This document shows positions 23,845-35,400 of a stretch of 64,000 nt of DNA, in pieces (positions within the stretch are counted from its first letter, which is position 1; each line of letters begins with the position of its first letter). The DNA lies in contig RHPI01002504.1 in NCBI GenBank assembly GCA_009103225.1, positions 154,220-218,219 of the forward strand, written 5' to 3'. The position numbers were made by a program, and so were the translations under genes. The stretch is from Chlorokybus atmophyticus. Its lineage: Eukaryota > Streptophyta > Chlorokybophyceae > Chlorokybales > Chlorokybaceae. The notes beneath the pieces were generated by a model. It saw nothing but the letters and a program-made list of their open reading frames with translations. It made no database searches and was not told where the DNA came from.

Positions 23845-26821
23845 CTACATTTGATGGTCACTCAGGGCCATTCAAATGGAGATTTGAGAGTCAACTTATT
23901 AGTACACCATGTACAGCATTGATTGATACTGGTGCAAACCATAACTTTGTTAGACATGCTTGGGTGAGACGTAATAACATATCTTTCACAACGGTCATGT
24001 CGTATATACGTGCTGCTGGTTCCACCCTCAATGCAATTGGGGAGGTGAAGGGGCGTTTGTTATTAACAGCCACAAGACTCGACCAACTTTCATCGTGATG
24101 GATATAGGTATCCCCGGGGTGGATGTTGTTTTGGGTGAACAGTGGCACACCGAAACAAGTTTGCAATTGGACTCTCGAGTAAATACGTGCACCCTTTGTA
24201 AGGGTGAACGTAAGGTGACGTTACCGCACCTGTACTCGCACGTGTTGCTCGCGACAATGTTCCACTCCTCTCTGATATGCAATTTAAACGTTGCATGCGT
24301 AAACGTAAGGAAGTATATTTTATGCACTTACGACAGGTAGACACCTATTGAACAGGTCGTAACTGACCTCGTGGTGCAATCACTTACGGAACAATACGCA
24401 GATGTATTTCAGGATGATTTCCCGGAGTTGCCTCCTGATAGAAACATACATCATACCATTTCGTTGGAAGAGGGGGCAAAGCCACCTTGACGGCCTATCT
24501 ATAGGCTAAGTCCCTTGAAACATGCAGAAATGGAAAAACAGCTCAAAGAGTTATTGGACAAAGGTTTGATAACCAAGAGCATATCTCCTTTTGGTGCACC
24601 AATTTGTTTGTGCCCAAAGAATGGCAAGATACGCATGTGTATTGATTACCGTGCGTTTAACAAGGTAACTGTGAACAACAGATACCCTTTGCCTCGGATT
24701 AATGACTTATTTGATAATCTGTCAGGTGCAACAGTGTTCAGCACACTGATTTTGACCAATGGTTATTATCAAATAAAAATCTACCCGTCAGATATACAAA
24801 AAACTGCATTTCGCACCCCAATAGGACACTTTGAGTATAAAGTGTTACCATTTGGGTTAACAAATGCACCAGCTACATCTCAGGCAGCAATGAACGCGGT
24901 ATTTGCTAATGAATTGTACAAGTTTGTACTGGTATATCTTGTTGACATTATTATGTTCAGCAAAACCCCGAGAGGAACACCACAAGCATGTGGAATTGGT
25001 TCTAGCTACGTTACACGAACACAAATTCTGTACCAACCTGTCCAAATGCAACTTTGCAAAAGATGAACTACCCTTTTTAGGACATGTGATTGGCAAAGAA
25101 GGATCAAAACCAGATCCTAAAAAGGTGTGTTTGGTGAAGGATTTGCCACCACCCAAGTATGTACATCAATTACGTGCTTTCTTGGGGCTAGCCAATTATT
25201 TCCGCAAGTTCATGCAAGCATATTCTGGCATGGCAAATCCTTTAACATCTTTACTGAAGAAAGATGTTAATTTGTGTGGACAAAGGCACACAATGTTGCT
25301 TTTACATGCATTAAAGATGCGTTAACACAAGCCCCTGTGTTAGCCTTCCGCGACCACACCAAGCCTTTTATAATGATCAGTAATGCTTCCACCATTGGGT
25401 GTGGGGCACTCCTACAGGTTGATAGACCATGTGCATATGAAAGCAGAAAGTTCATTCCTGCTAAACGTAATTACATAACCATTGAGCAGGAATTGCTCGG
25501 AGTGGTGCACGCGCTGCGCACATGGCGTTGCTACTTGGAAGGTGTGGAATTTTTTTTAATTACTGATCACAACCCGCACACATTCTTTCATACGCAACAG
25601 AACCTGTTGAGGCGGCAAGCTAGGTGGAATGAATTCATTTCTCGTTTCACTTTCACTTGGCAATACCGTCCGGGTCGCACCAATGTGGTGTATCCATTAA
25701 GTCGTAGCCCTGCTCTTTTGGGCGCTGACGCGCTCTCAAAGTACGCGTAATATGCAACAGCTGAAGATCCTTTCCTAAAGGAAGTGTCCACAGGTTACAA
25801 CTCAGATGATTGGTTTAGAAGTCAAACCAACTACTCTGTGGTATAAAGGGGAGCAGTTGGCAATTCCCAACTCAGACGACTTGCGTAAGCAATGCTTACA
25901 ATCAGTGCATGACCCGCCGTACGCTGGGCATTTGAGAAAACACAAAACATTCAAAGCTGCGCAACAGTTATACTGGTGGCCGTCAATGTCAGCTGATGTG
26001 GAGCAATATGTTCGCACATGTGACGTGTGTCAACGTAATAAGCCACTACGACAAGAACAAGCAGGATTGCTTAAACCATTGGCAATCCCAGAACAAAAGT
26101 GGGATAGTGTCAGTACGGATTTGATTACTGACCTACCTAAAACAGCAGCCATATACACTGCTATTGTGGTTTTTGTCGATCTTTTGACCAAAAAGGTGCA
26201 TTTTGCCCCGTGTTGCACAACTGTGAGTGCACGGGACTTAGCACATTTATTTGTGTCCACGGTCTTTCGAGTTCAGGTGTACCGCGTGAGCTTATCACAA
26301 ATCGTGATCCTCGGTTTATCTCCAAGTTTTGGAGAGAAGTCTGTGAATTGTTGGGGGTAAAACAAAGCATGTCGACTGCTTTCCACCCGCAAACGGACGG
26401 ACAAACTGAGCGAGCAAATCAAATACTAAAAGAAATGCTTCACCACTATGTGGCTCCTAACCATGCTGATTGAATCAGGTACTTGCCAATGGCAGAGTTC
26501 GCTGTGAACAATGCGTGGCAGGAAAGTGTAAAGGCAACCCCATTTTTCTTGAATTATGTGATTCGCCCGAACACACCAGCGCCATTGTGTGTACCTCGGA
26601 ATGCCCTGACTGTACCAGCGGCAAAGGAATGTGCCATTGATATGCAAGAAAATTTGGCTCGAGCCAAGCTATGTCTGTTAAAAGCACAGGACAGGCAAAA
26701 AGCTTATGCTGATACACATCGAAGAATAGCCACTTTCGATGTCGGCGATAAAGTTTTGCTTAACGCAAAGAACATAACATTAAAGGTACGGGTGCTCGCA
26801 AGTTGCTGCCCCGATGGTTAG
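23845..26821 (+). pseudogene. pol: Chromovirus Pol (protease, RT, RNase H, integrase), disrupted
   Basis: Protease: ALIDTGANHNFV (~23915-23950), an intact DTG-type active site. Reverse transcriptase (24500-25330): SPFGAPICLCPKNGKIRMCI, DYRAFNKVTVNNRYPLPRI, then FSTLILTNGYYQI where the usual LDL catalytic Asp is gone, and YLVDIIMFS where the YxDD box has lost its first Asp. Frameshifts fall near 24965 and 25270. RNase H (~25330-25745): MISNASTIGCGALLQ (usual Asp replaced) and EQELLGVVHALRTWRCYLEG. Integrase: an HHCC zinc region (HDPPYAGHLRKHK ... CDVCQRNK), then STDLITDLPKT, NRDPRFISKFW and TDGQTERANQILKE, which keep the DDE residues but in two frames (break at ~26260). The multiple independent lesions show long inactivity. 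Confidence 0.92.
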
Positions 26822-27141
26822 GTCCTTTCTCTATCATTGATAGAGTTGGTACGGATGCTTATCGGTTGCAATTGCCCCCAAGTGTGCGTATACACAACGT
26901 GTTCCATGTGAACTTGTCGAAACCTTACCGCTCAGACGGTAGAACACAGCGTCCACCACCGCCAGTTGAGGTGGACAGCGAGCTCGAATACGAGATGGAA
27001 GCTATATTGAACCATATGCTAAATAGTCAAGGACGCGCAACTCGCTATTTGGTGAAATGGAAAGGGTATGGCCCAGAACATAACAGTTGGGAGCCCGACA
27101 GGCATCTTACGCACTGCCGCGAGTTGCTTCGAGCTTATTAG
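26803..27141 (+). CDS. Chromovirus integrase C-terminus with chromodomain
   Basis: Open 112-codon tail of the pol gene. It begins with the integrase C-terminal GPFSIIDRVGTDAYRLQLP / IHNVFHVNLSKPY segment and ends with a chromodomain: YEMEAILNH, YLVKWKGYGPEHNSWEP and a terminal helix CRELLRAY before TAG. Chromodomains of this class bind methylated histone tails and steer integration to heterochromatin. The aromatic cage positions (Y, W, W) are visible. It is joined to Pol upstream by a frameshift near 26800. Confidence 0.9.
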   Translation: MLPRWLGPFSIIDRVGTDAYRLQLPPSVRIHNVFHVNLSKPYRSDGRTQRPPPPVEVDSELEYEMEAILNHMLNSQGRATRYLVKWKGYGPEHNSWEPDRHLTHCRELLRAY

Positions 27142-27311
27142 GATTCACGTCATGTCCCGTAAACTGTGGGCTTGGTTTTTTTATGACAGACTGTCAGTGC
27201 AGTTTCATTACCACCCTGTCATTTCCTGCTATCTCACTGGTTACAATCACTCAAAGTCAAGCCTGGTCAACTTGGGTTCAACGAGGACGTTGAAAACCCA
27301 TATGGGGGGAA
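27142..27311 (+). other. Chromovirus 3' leader with polypurine tract
   Basis: Non-coding end of the element. The purine tract ATATGGGGGGAA at 27300-27311 lies directly before the 3' LTR and primes plus-strand synthesis. Confidence 0.75.
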
Positions 27312-27836
27312 CGTAACGGGAGCAATAGTAATAGGGGTATGATTTCCACAAAAATAACACATTTTGCATGAATAAGTATTTAAATATGCCTATTTATACC
27401 TCTTTTCTACGGCTCCTCGCTTACTCAAGGCTATGATGCTTTATCATAGCTTAAACAAGTCCCAATGGGTGTTGAACCGCTTATTCAAGCCTGTTTAGTG
27501 TCACATTTAATAAAATGTGATCACTATCTCGTTAGGTACCTTACGATAGGTATATTTCAGTAGGTTCCTTATCGATAGGTACCTTATCTAAGCTGTGATT
27601 GGCTCACGCTAAATTTCCTAACTACCCTATTTGTAGTAGGGTCGATGTTTAATTGTGAGTTAATTATCGAGAGGTATATATTTAATATACTCTTAATATT
27701 AAAGGTCACATTAAACTGATGTGACCTCATTTTCAGTTCTCTGCTCAGTGGCGGCCACGCCGCTGAAAGGCTTGTCATAGGCGGTGTGGGGGTAGAGGAT
27801 TGAAGGGGCATCACAGGCGACGGTGGTGTTGTTACA
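27312..27836 (+). repeat. 3' LTR of chromovirus
   Basis: 525 bp; pairs with the 5' LTR, first base changed from T to C, several indels. Followed by the second GCCGC target copy. Confidence 0.93.
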
Positions 27837-28077
27837 GCCGCACAATAGTTGCGCGGGGCGAACACAAGCGACCAACTGTGATTTAACAAAACACAAGTAA
27901 ACGGGACTAGTGCCGTTATCATTAAACATTATCACCATGAATCAAACTGCAGGCCGTTATCGTTTTGTCGTTTTTCCGTTAGTAGTATATGTATAGACAT
28001 AGTTATGCACGTTGTATACAATGATATGTTAATACCCAAATGGTTATGATAACGTTATGTGCTGAACTATCGAGTAC

Positions 28078-28746
28078 ATGCATAACGTAACTACCACGTA
28101 TATCTTAGCGTCGCAATATGGATCTTATTTTCATTTGTTTGCTTGGCAGCGGCGACGGCGGAACAACATTTCGCCGCAGCGAGAAGTTCTTGGCCACCAT
28201 TTACAATCAAGTAAGCTGCGAGACTTTGAATATATCAAGATAGCGCACCCCATGGATAGCGTGACAGCTACATGTATATCTATTTTGCCAATTGCATTCG
28301 AAGACAACATATTTTCATGGCAAACTCTGTGTCGCAATACATTTCAATGCATGTTATGCTGCTGTTGTTGCGGAAAAATACAACTGGGCAGCGCTGGCAC
28401 TCACTCTTTAGTCAAACCGTTTATGCCGTGTCCACCGTACGCATTGGCCAACATGTTCATGCAAACATCCATAAAGCGTAATAGCAGATGGGCCATATGT
28501 AGCGCATGCAAGCGCAATCACTCCAGCAAGTCGCGATTGCTAAACACGATAAGTTGCACGCACTTCCGTCATGTACTTCGCGTAAAACCTTTGCATTTAA
28601 TGCTGCTATCATTGCTGAACACAAAGTTGAGTCTACATAAAGAATATTCAAGCGTTGAGTACACTTATGGAAGCATTGATGTACATTCCGTTTTTGCAGG
28701 ACCATTAGTTCAATGGGCTGATAACAAACTACGAGTTAACAACTAA
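28078..28746 (+). CDS. Unrecognised 222-codon open frame
   Basis: Starts ATG at 28078 and ends TAA. The protein has a Cys-rich stretch (CMLCCCCCG) and a CSACKRNHSSKS segment with CxxC spacing, and hydrophobic Leu-rich blocks (LHLMLLSLLNTKLSL). Composition is unlike the low-complexity shadows in the window, but no family is recognised. It starts 240 bp after the chromovirus target duplication, in AT-rich DNA resembling that before the element, so it may belong to the same disrupted locus as 18.9-20.5 kb. It could equally be chance. Confidence 0.25.
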   Translation: MHNVTTTYILASQYGSYFHLFAWQRRRRNNISPQREVLGHHLQSSKLRDFEYIKIAHPMDSVTATCISILPIAFEDNIFSWQTLCRNTFQCMLCCCCCGKIQLGSAGTHSLVKPFMPCPPYALANMFMQTSIKRNSRWAICSACKRNHSSKSRLLNTISCTHFRHVLRVKPLHLMLLSLLNTKLSLHKEYSSVEYTYGSIDVHSVFAGPLVQWADNKLRVNN

Positions 28747-29640
28747 TCATCCGAATTGCATCATATTTTAGGCATGATGTTGGCTATGAATAAATATGTT
28801 CAGCGCTATCAGACGATCTTGGAACAACCGCAGTCTGATTTGGGAGGTAAAGTCCCCTGATTTGGGGATTGGCCGTTTTTGGGTGATATCAGGCGGCCTA
28901 CTTAATCTTTCCCGGCCATATTATAGGGTGGGATAGCTCTTGTATAGACCTACCCAACGAACCCATAACCTCCTGCAACGGCTCAGTAAGGCGGAAGTCT
29001 TAAGTTTTCAAATAAGAGAATATTATTGTTCAAAACGGGGTGATGCTATCTCCAACTTTGACTGAACATAACTTTTGCATATGTCAACCAATTTGGATGA
29101 TTGTTTGTTTGCTGCGTTTCTATAGGAGCTTATTTCCAAAGTTTGATGCTATTCTACGCGGTTATGACAAAGTTACAAACTTCATAATTTTAGGGCAACG
29201 CGCAACGTTCTACCAAAGTGAGTAAGTTGTGGATATGGCCATTGTGGGTGTTGGAATGCCGTAGGAGGCCGTGTTTGGTGTTGTATTGTGTGCTGTGTTG
29301 CTACAAACTAGTCGAAGTTGAGTGCTGGGGTGTAGTTGAGGAGCACATTGGGGGGGGTTGTGGTATGCGAAGAGGGAGAGGGGGAGGAGGAGAGAGTTGC
29401 TGTGAGTTGTGCGTGTATAGACGGGCAAGGAGCAGACCAAGCAGTCACAGAGTAGTGCAGCTGCAGACTTGCATTGCCAAGTAGTTGTGCTACAAGCCAA
29501 GACTCTACCTCTGCAAGTATCTACGCTACCTCTACCTCTACTCTATGGTGCACAGCAACTCTGCCAGGGTGGGTGTATTGCAATGCTTAGCATGCTGATC
29601 GTCATTGTGGCCTTGCCACTCAGACCACCCTGTGCATCAT
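28747..29640. other. No gene supported
   Basis: Spacer between the 222-codon frame and the pogo-like remnant. Only short frames; a G-rich GGGAGAGGGGGAGGAGGAG tract near 29370-29395. The left end of the pogo-like element should lie here but I could not find its inverted repeat. Confidence 0.4.
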
Positions 29641-29659
29641 CATGCTGGTGCACTGACTT

Positions 29660-31701
29660 GCAGCACTCAGGGCAAGCGTGTGAAGGCCAAGACACCCATA
29701 GCGCGCATGAGGAAGAGGTTGCACAACAACTACATCGACATGGTTGAAGAGATCCAGCGCGCAGTGGCTAGCATCAAGCAAGGCTGCATGAATGTTAGTG
29801 ATGCAGTGAAGGAGCTTGGAATACCAGATCACAACCATGTGGAGGTTTGTTGCCAAGCCAGACTCCCTCCCCACATACAAGTAAGTTGCTAACCTACAAA
29901 GCCTGGTGTGCACTGTTAGTCAAGTGAGTAGGTCTAGGCATTAACTCATGTGCATGCTGCGTAGGTTTGCAGGTGCGCCCATTATATTCACTAACACTAA
30001 GTAGGAAGACTTAGCAGAGTTTGTGCGTGCACGCAATAAATGGGGTCGTGGCATGACATGGACGGAAATTTGCATTGAGGGTGGGAAAAGACTTGTTGGT
30101 GATGAGAGAGCTAAGCTATTTAAGGGAGGAGTATCTGGCAAGCGGTGGTTTGAGGGCTTCAAGAGAAGAAAGTGCCTGGTCACCAAAAAAGCGGAACCCC
30201 TGGACAAGTCCCACAGAGTATCTCTCTCCAAGCCTGTTGTATACTACTACTTTGAGATGCTTGCGAAGACGGTCAAGAAGTTGGGTGTGGGACTAGAGAG
30301 GATCATATCCGCTGATGAAGTGGGTATTGAGCCTGATACGAGCATGCAGAACCAAAGGATCATTTGCGAAAGGTACACACATGTTACAAGTCACACGCAC
30401 GCACATGCATGCACACATTGTTACAAATCACAACTACACCTGCCCACACATGCACAGACATGCATGCATACTTTGTTACAAGTCACACGCACACATACAC
30501 CCACATGCACATGTTGCAATCATTGAACCATGATTGACCACATCTAACAAGCTGACCTGTTTGCAATGGGGCAAAGTGGGCGCTGGCTACCACCACTGGC
30601 AGCCGCGAGCACATCATCCTTATGTGCGCCGTTATTGGAGCTGGCCTCGCAGTTCCCCCTCTTGTCATTATCAAGGGGCGACGCTTAACAGTGGATGCCA
30701 AGGGCGTTGATGTACATGGAGCAAGGTTTGCAGCCTAAGAAAACGCTTGGATGATCACGGACATCTTTGAGATCTGGATCAAAAGCTGGCGGAGTGGATC
30801 CCGGGAGGAGTGAGCCCTACCAATCCTGCTGTTAGTGGTGGACGGACATGTGAGCAGATACAATGCCAAGATGATCCGCTATGCCCAAGACAAGGGCCTT
30901 CACATCCTCGTCCTTCCACCCCACACCACGCCTGCAAGTGCTGGATGTATCTTGTTTCCACCCGTTTAAGGAAGCATACGGGAAGGAGTATAGACTGCGC
31001 CAGGAGACTAGATACAACTTTGAAGCAAAGAGTTCCTGCGGCTGCTTGTGAAGCCTTACTACGTAGGCCTCTCTCCTGCCATCACCATTGCGGGCTTCCG
31101 AGCATGTGGGCTTTGGCCACTCAACATGCACGCGCTCAACGAAGTACTTCACAGATGCCCCCCCTCCTCCTTCTGGCCTGTCCAGCCTGCTGGATGCCAT
31201 GGAGAAGGGTGATGAGCCAGAGAACAGCAGCAGCAATGCGCACAACACCAACAACAATGCGGACAACAGCAACAACAACAACATTGCAGGAGTTGGTGCC
31301 ATAAACACTGAGGCAACAACCAAACGCAAGAGCGGCTTGAAGACCTCGCAGTTGCCTACGAGCGACAAAATAGTTGAAGGCTTGGAAAGGCAAGATGCAG
31401 AAAAAAGGCAGAGAAAGAGAGAGCAGTCCAAGCACGCAAGGAAGCAGCCTAGACATGCAAAGAAGAGGCAGCAAAGGCACAAGCAGCAATTGCAAAACGT
31501 GTGCAACCCAAGAAGAAGCCGGCAGCCCTTAAGAAGATGCTTTTTTTTTAGAGAGAAGGCTGCGAAGAAGCAAGCCAAGCTTGATGCTGAGAGAAAAAGA
31601 CAACAGCAAAAGCAGCAGGCGCAGCAGGAAGCACAGCAAGCACAACAGGCTGAGAGGGAGGCAAGGGAGATAACAGCAAGAGAGGCAACAGAACTGATTA
31701 T
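29660..31701 (+). pseudogene. pogo/Tigger-like (Tc1-mariner group) transposase, decayed and split
   Basis: Blocks in order: a helix-turn-helix-like N-terminus (MVEEIQRAVASIKQGCMNVS; DAVKELGIPDHNHV, ~29725-29845); GKRWFEGFKRRKCLVTKKAE; LGVGLERIISADEVGIEPD (~30275-30340), holding the first catalytic Asp of the DDE_1 fold; REHIILMCAVIGAGLAVPP with VIIKGRRL (~30605-30690); LLVVDGHVSRYNAKMIRYAQ and HILVLPPHTTP (~30825-30935), holding the second Asp; ITIAGFRACGLWPLN (~31083-31130). A Lys/Gln/Glu-rich coiled-coil tail follows (31160-31701). Stops and frameshifts at ~30736, ~30811 and ~30965-31020 disable it. The giant CACTA-type element inserted into its tail at 31701; the last 82 bases lie at 59863-59944. 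Confidence 0.8.
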
Positions 31702-31760
31702 CACCGGTAATTATGAGACCCCCGAATTTTTGAAAATTCATGGCAAACGCACTGAATATT
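31702..31760 (+). repeat. Left terminal inverted repeat of giant element
   Basis: CACCGGTAATTATGAGACCC at the tip, then CCGAATTTTTGAAAATTCA. The first 11 bases are identical to the complement of 59862-59852, and ~60 bp are alignable. Confidence 0.85.
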
Positions 31761-32490
31761 CGTTGGATTTACCGTTTCAGCTTTTTATCGAGTGAATATT
31801 CAAGTGTTTTCGCACATTTTGTGCAATCCCTGCCAAAACGAAATCGCGACATTCACCTATAAATCGCGTGAATATCCACACGATAAATCAATGCCACCTT
31901 TTAAAACCCATATACCTCGTATATTCAATTGAAATCGATTGAATGTTCAAGGCATGCAATTGTGAATGGACACATCATGTGCTCTGCTAAATATTCAGCT
32001 ATACATTGCCTGAACATTCATGAAGGGGCATAAGCTTGTCGCTATAACAGACAGCTTAAACTCACCAAGTCCCAACTGCCCATGAATAATCAATTGATTA
32101 GCTTGTCACACATGTATATTCATAACCTTCATCAGTTTCATGCCACAGATGTGAGTGAACATTCAACACCAATCTGAAACTACGCAATACGATTCACACT
32201 AAGTCCTAGCTTTGAGTGAATTTTCAACACCATTCCAAAATCAAGCAATACGTTTTGCACTAACTCCTAGCTGTGAGTGAATATTCAACCCCACACGAAA
32301 TAAACATATACTCTCATTTTGGCCAAGTCCCGAATGTGATTGAAAACCAAGTAGATTGCACTGCTAATTCCAATATACAGTCTAGTATATGTCAAAGCCA
32401 GAGTTGCTCAGCAATTCTACACAGCTGGTTTGAGTTGATGGTGGGGGACAGCTCTGATATGGACTACAGCATTGCTATGCTACACACCAC
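31761..32490. repeat. Left subterminal repeat region
   Basis: About a dozen copies of TGAATATTCA-like palindromes and GTGAGTGAANNTTCAAC motifs (for example at ~32150, ~32213 and ~32273). In CACTA elements such subterminal repeats bind TnpA. Similar motifs fill the right end. Confidence 0.75.
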
Positions 32491-32499
32491 CTGCTACTA

Positions 32500-35400
32500 C
32501 TAGCTCAACTCATGTCTTTGCTGTGCTAGCATACTGTCCATGAGTGTTCGCAATCGTCTTCTCAACCTGTCTGCCACTTGAGGATGAAACCAACTCCTTT
32601 GCATCTGCACACAACCACACAGCAATAACATGTGGTTACTAAGCACGTGTCGGCCTACACGACAGTGCCATTGAAGCACCTTCCACTTGTAAACATTGCA
32701 GTGCACATGCATGAACTGTACCTGTTGAAATATCCGTGCGTTTGGGTCAATTGGACCAGCTTGTACCCCATCTATAAACTTGTCAAGATAAAGCATGACA
32801 AACAACCCGCACGCAACTCCATCCTTCTGCTGAGGGACCTGCACAAACATGTGTCAATGCTTGCAAACCAAATGCATGTGCATGCATCCAATCAGTGCTT
32901 GTGACAGAATGCATGCAAACTCATCACTAGTGCAATGCAACGTGTGCTACCTGTGGTACAAGAAGCTGTACGTTTTCGGGAGAGAAGCGTCGTTGTGAGT
33001 CACTTCCATGCTTTCTGCCCCACATGTAGTCAAGGTAAGCGCGCATAGGTCCATCAACGTTGCGATGCAGGCCAAGGGAGTCGAGATGGACGAGTAAAGG
33101 CGGCGTGTCACTTCCAAGTTGGCCTCCAGGATTGCACACAAGCAGCAGACTCCAGTGAGTCCTGTGAACAATCAAAATAATTCCAGTTTGCAAATACAGC
33201 AGCAATTCAGCAAGATATTCTTGGCGCTTATTCTCACCGCGTGTCTGGGTTGACAATCACTCCCAGCAAGTCCTTGGCAAACGGATCACTCTCCCACCTG
33301 TCTATCCTGTGATTGCTCGTGTGCCAGTCATTTTGTCTATGGCAGCGCACGATCTTGGTGTAGAAATGCGGGTGGAACAGCTTCACCTGAATGCCATCTG
33401 CTCTGCCTAAGATTTCCTCTTCCTTGTATCTGCATGTGCATCCCACGTACATATGAGATACACGAATAACACAGACGCAACAAATCACATACCTGCAAAA
33501 GAAGTGGAGGATGGTGTCATTGAGCTCTTGTCTGCCATCCAGCAACCTCCTGTCCGTTTCAAGCACTGGCACCGCATCACGTGCACTTGCACTAGGGTAA
33601 ATGAACAGTGGCTGCGGTGTTGACGGCTGCGGGTTGCTGACTGGATCGTCCAGCACCATGATATCATCATCGCTGCCCACGAGGTCCACAACTGCCGCAG
33701 CCGTCGTGGGTTGCTGATTACAGCCCTCTTCGTCTTCATCGTCAACTTCCATCGTGACTGCCTCTGCAGCCATAAATGGTTCAATTGGGCAAGAACCACA
33801 ACGCAAATCAACAAGCTCAAGCACACAGCAGCTTACCATTGTTAGCCTCATCCCCACTCTCTTCAACGTGTTGAACCCCACTCTGCACAGGTTGTGAAAC
33901 CCTACCGCAACTGCCCGGCAGAGAACGACGAGCAAGGCTCTCCCTTGGGAGCTGCGCTGGAGCACCACCTTCTTCGTACGCAGCGCATCGCGAGCACGTA
34001 ACCTCAACCATGCTACCCACAGCGTGCCGTCGACAGAGGCTGTTTGGACACGTCGCGCAGACTTGAAAAGCTGCTTCGTTGCAGTTCTTCACATGGCACC
34101 TGTGTTTTGGTTCAGTACAAGTGATGATGGTTCTAGGAGTGAAGTTCCTCACAACAAGATGCCAAGCATTTGCTGCAATGAAGTCCACTTACTCATGCCT
34201 TGGGCACTCCCAATATTCATCCTCCACAGGTGGCATAGAGACACAGTGCGCGTGGTAGCTTTTCCAGCAACCTTCCACATCGCAGCCAGATATGGTGCCC
34301 CCATCCTTGCAGACAAAGCAGTAGTCTTCATGTTCCCGATGTTCCAACGCATCCAGCTCCAGTCTCGGTCTCATCCTGTGAACAAAGGTTCAGTGGCCAG
34401 GTCTACAGTCTCACAGTAGGGATATGAGGCATCACAATCGCAAACAGTACCTCTTGTACTCAAAATGCCAGTCGCGGCGTGTGGTCCATGACACCTCGCT
34501 CGAGGCGCTATTGGTTTCGCTTTGGGCACCCTGCACCAAGTACACAAGATGGTTGTATGTGATGCCAAAACCCAGGATATATGAGGACATCCAGATTCTA
34601 ATGGACAACGTTGTTAACTCTCCTCTTACCGGAGTGTCCCGGTGCATGCCTCGACGCATGAGACTGCGCCTGTCTTTAACAAGCGCTACTGTTACTTTGT
34701 TGTCATGGGGATCAATTCCCTCAAACCACTGGCCCTTGACCTGCCAGCAAGAAGGGATATTCATCAGCCATTTTCATACTACTATTTCAATTTACTATCA
34801 TCACACCAAGCACACGCCAAAACGATTGCAACACAGCCACTTACCAGGTTGCAATCAAGGTAGGTTTGTTCTGCAAAGCGGGGCTTGTCTTTTCTTAGGA
34901 TTGCAAATCCTCCACTGTGCTGGACTTGGTTGCTCATGTACCACCTAGCTCTGAGCAGCTGGTGCTCCCGACCAGCTATCACCACAACATCAAAGGATTG
35001 CACCCTGCCATACCAATGGATCTTCTTGGTTGGGTCATCTGAGTCACGCCCAACGGTAAACACGCCACAGTCCATGGTGCGGAGTTTCTTCTCCATTTCC
35101 TCTGCTCTGAACTGACCGATGTCCTTGTAGCGTGCTCTGAAGTATCGCTTGATGTACTTTGGAAAGATTGGACCGCTCAACAGCTCCATCTCGTGCTTTG
35201 TAAGCTCCCTAGCAGGTCCACGCCAGTGATGCAGCTCAGTCATATGCTCCATATCCTTTGCCACGACATGTCCTTGTGTTTGAGCCCTTTCCCTTGCCAT
35301 CCTGCGTTTGTTCACCTCCCGACTGAACTCTCTGTGTAGCAGCAACCCATAAATAAATCATACTGTCTGGGCGTTGGACATCACGTACAAAACAGCAACT

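Larger units (their letters stand above)
20881..27836 (+). mobile_element. Ty3/gypsy chromovirus, full length but inactive
   Basis: LTRs at 20881-21421 and 27312-27836 bound a 6,956-bp unit with matching 5-bp target duplication GCCGC (20876-20880 and 27837-27841). LTR ends are TGTAAC...GTTACA (the 3' copy starts CGTAAC). A tRNA-iMet-like primer site follows the 5' LTR and a purine tract precedes the 3' LTR. Order of domains: Gag with CCHC knuckle, aspartic protease, reverse transcriptase, RNase H, integrase, C-terminal chromodomain. That order and the chromodomain define chromoviruses. Stops, frameshifts and lost catalytic Asp residues show it cannot move by itself. LTR divergence (many substitutions plus indels) indicates an old insertion. 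Confidence 0.95.

Noticed and set aside
28078-28746. Helitron or DUF6570-type protein
   Set aside because: A weak impression only (Cys pairs, ALAN-like stretch); no Rep or helicase motif nearby.
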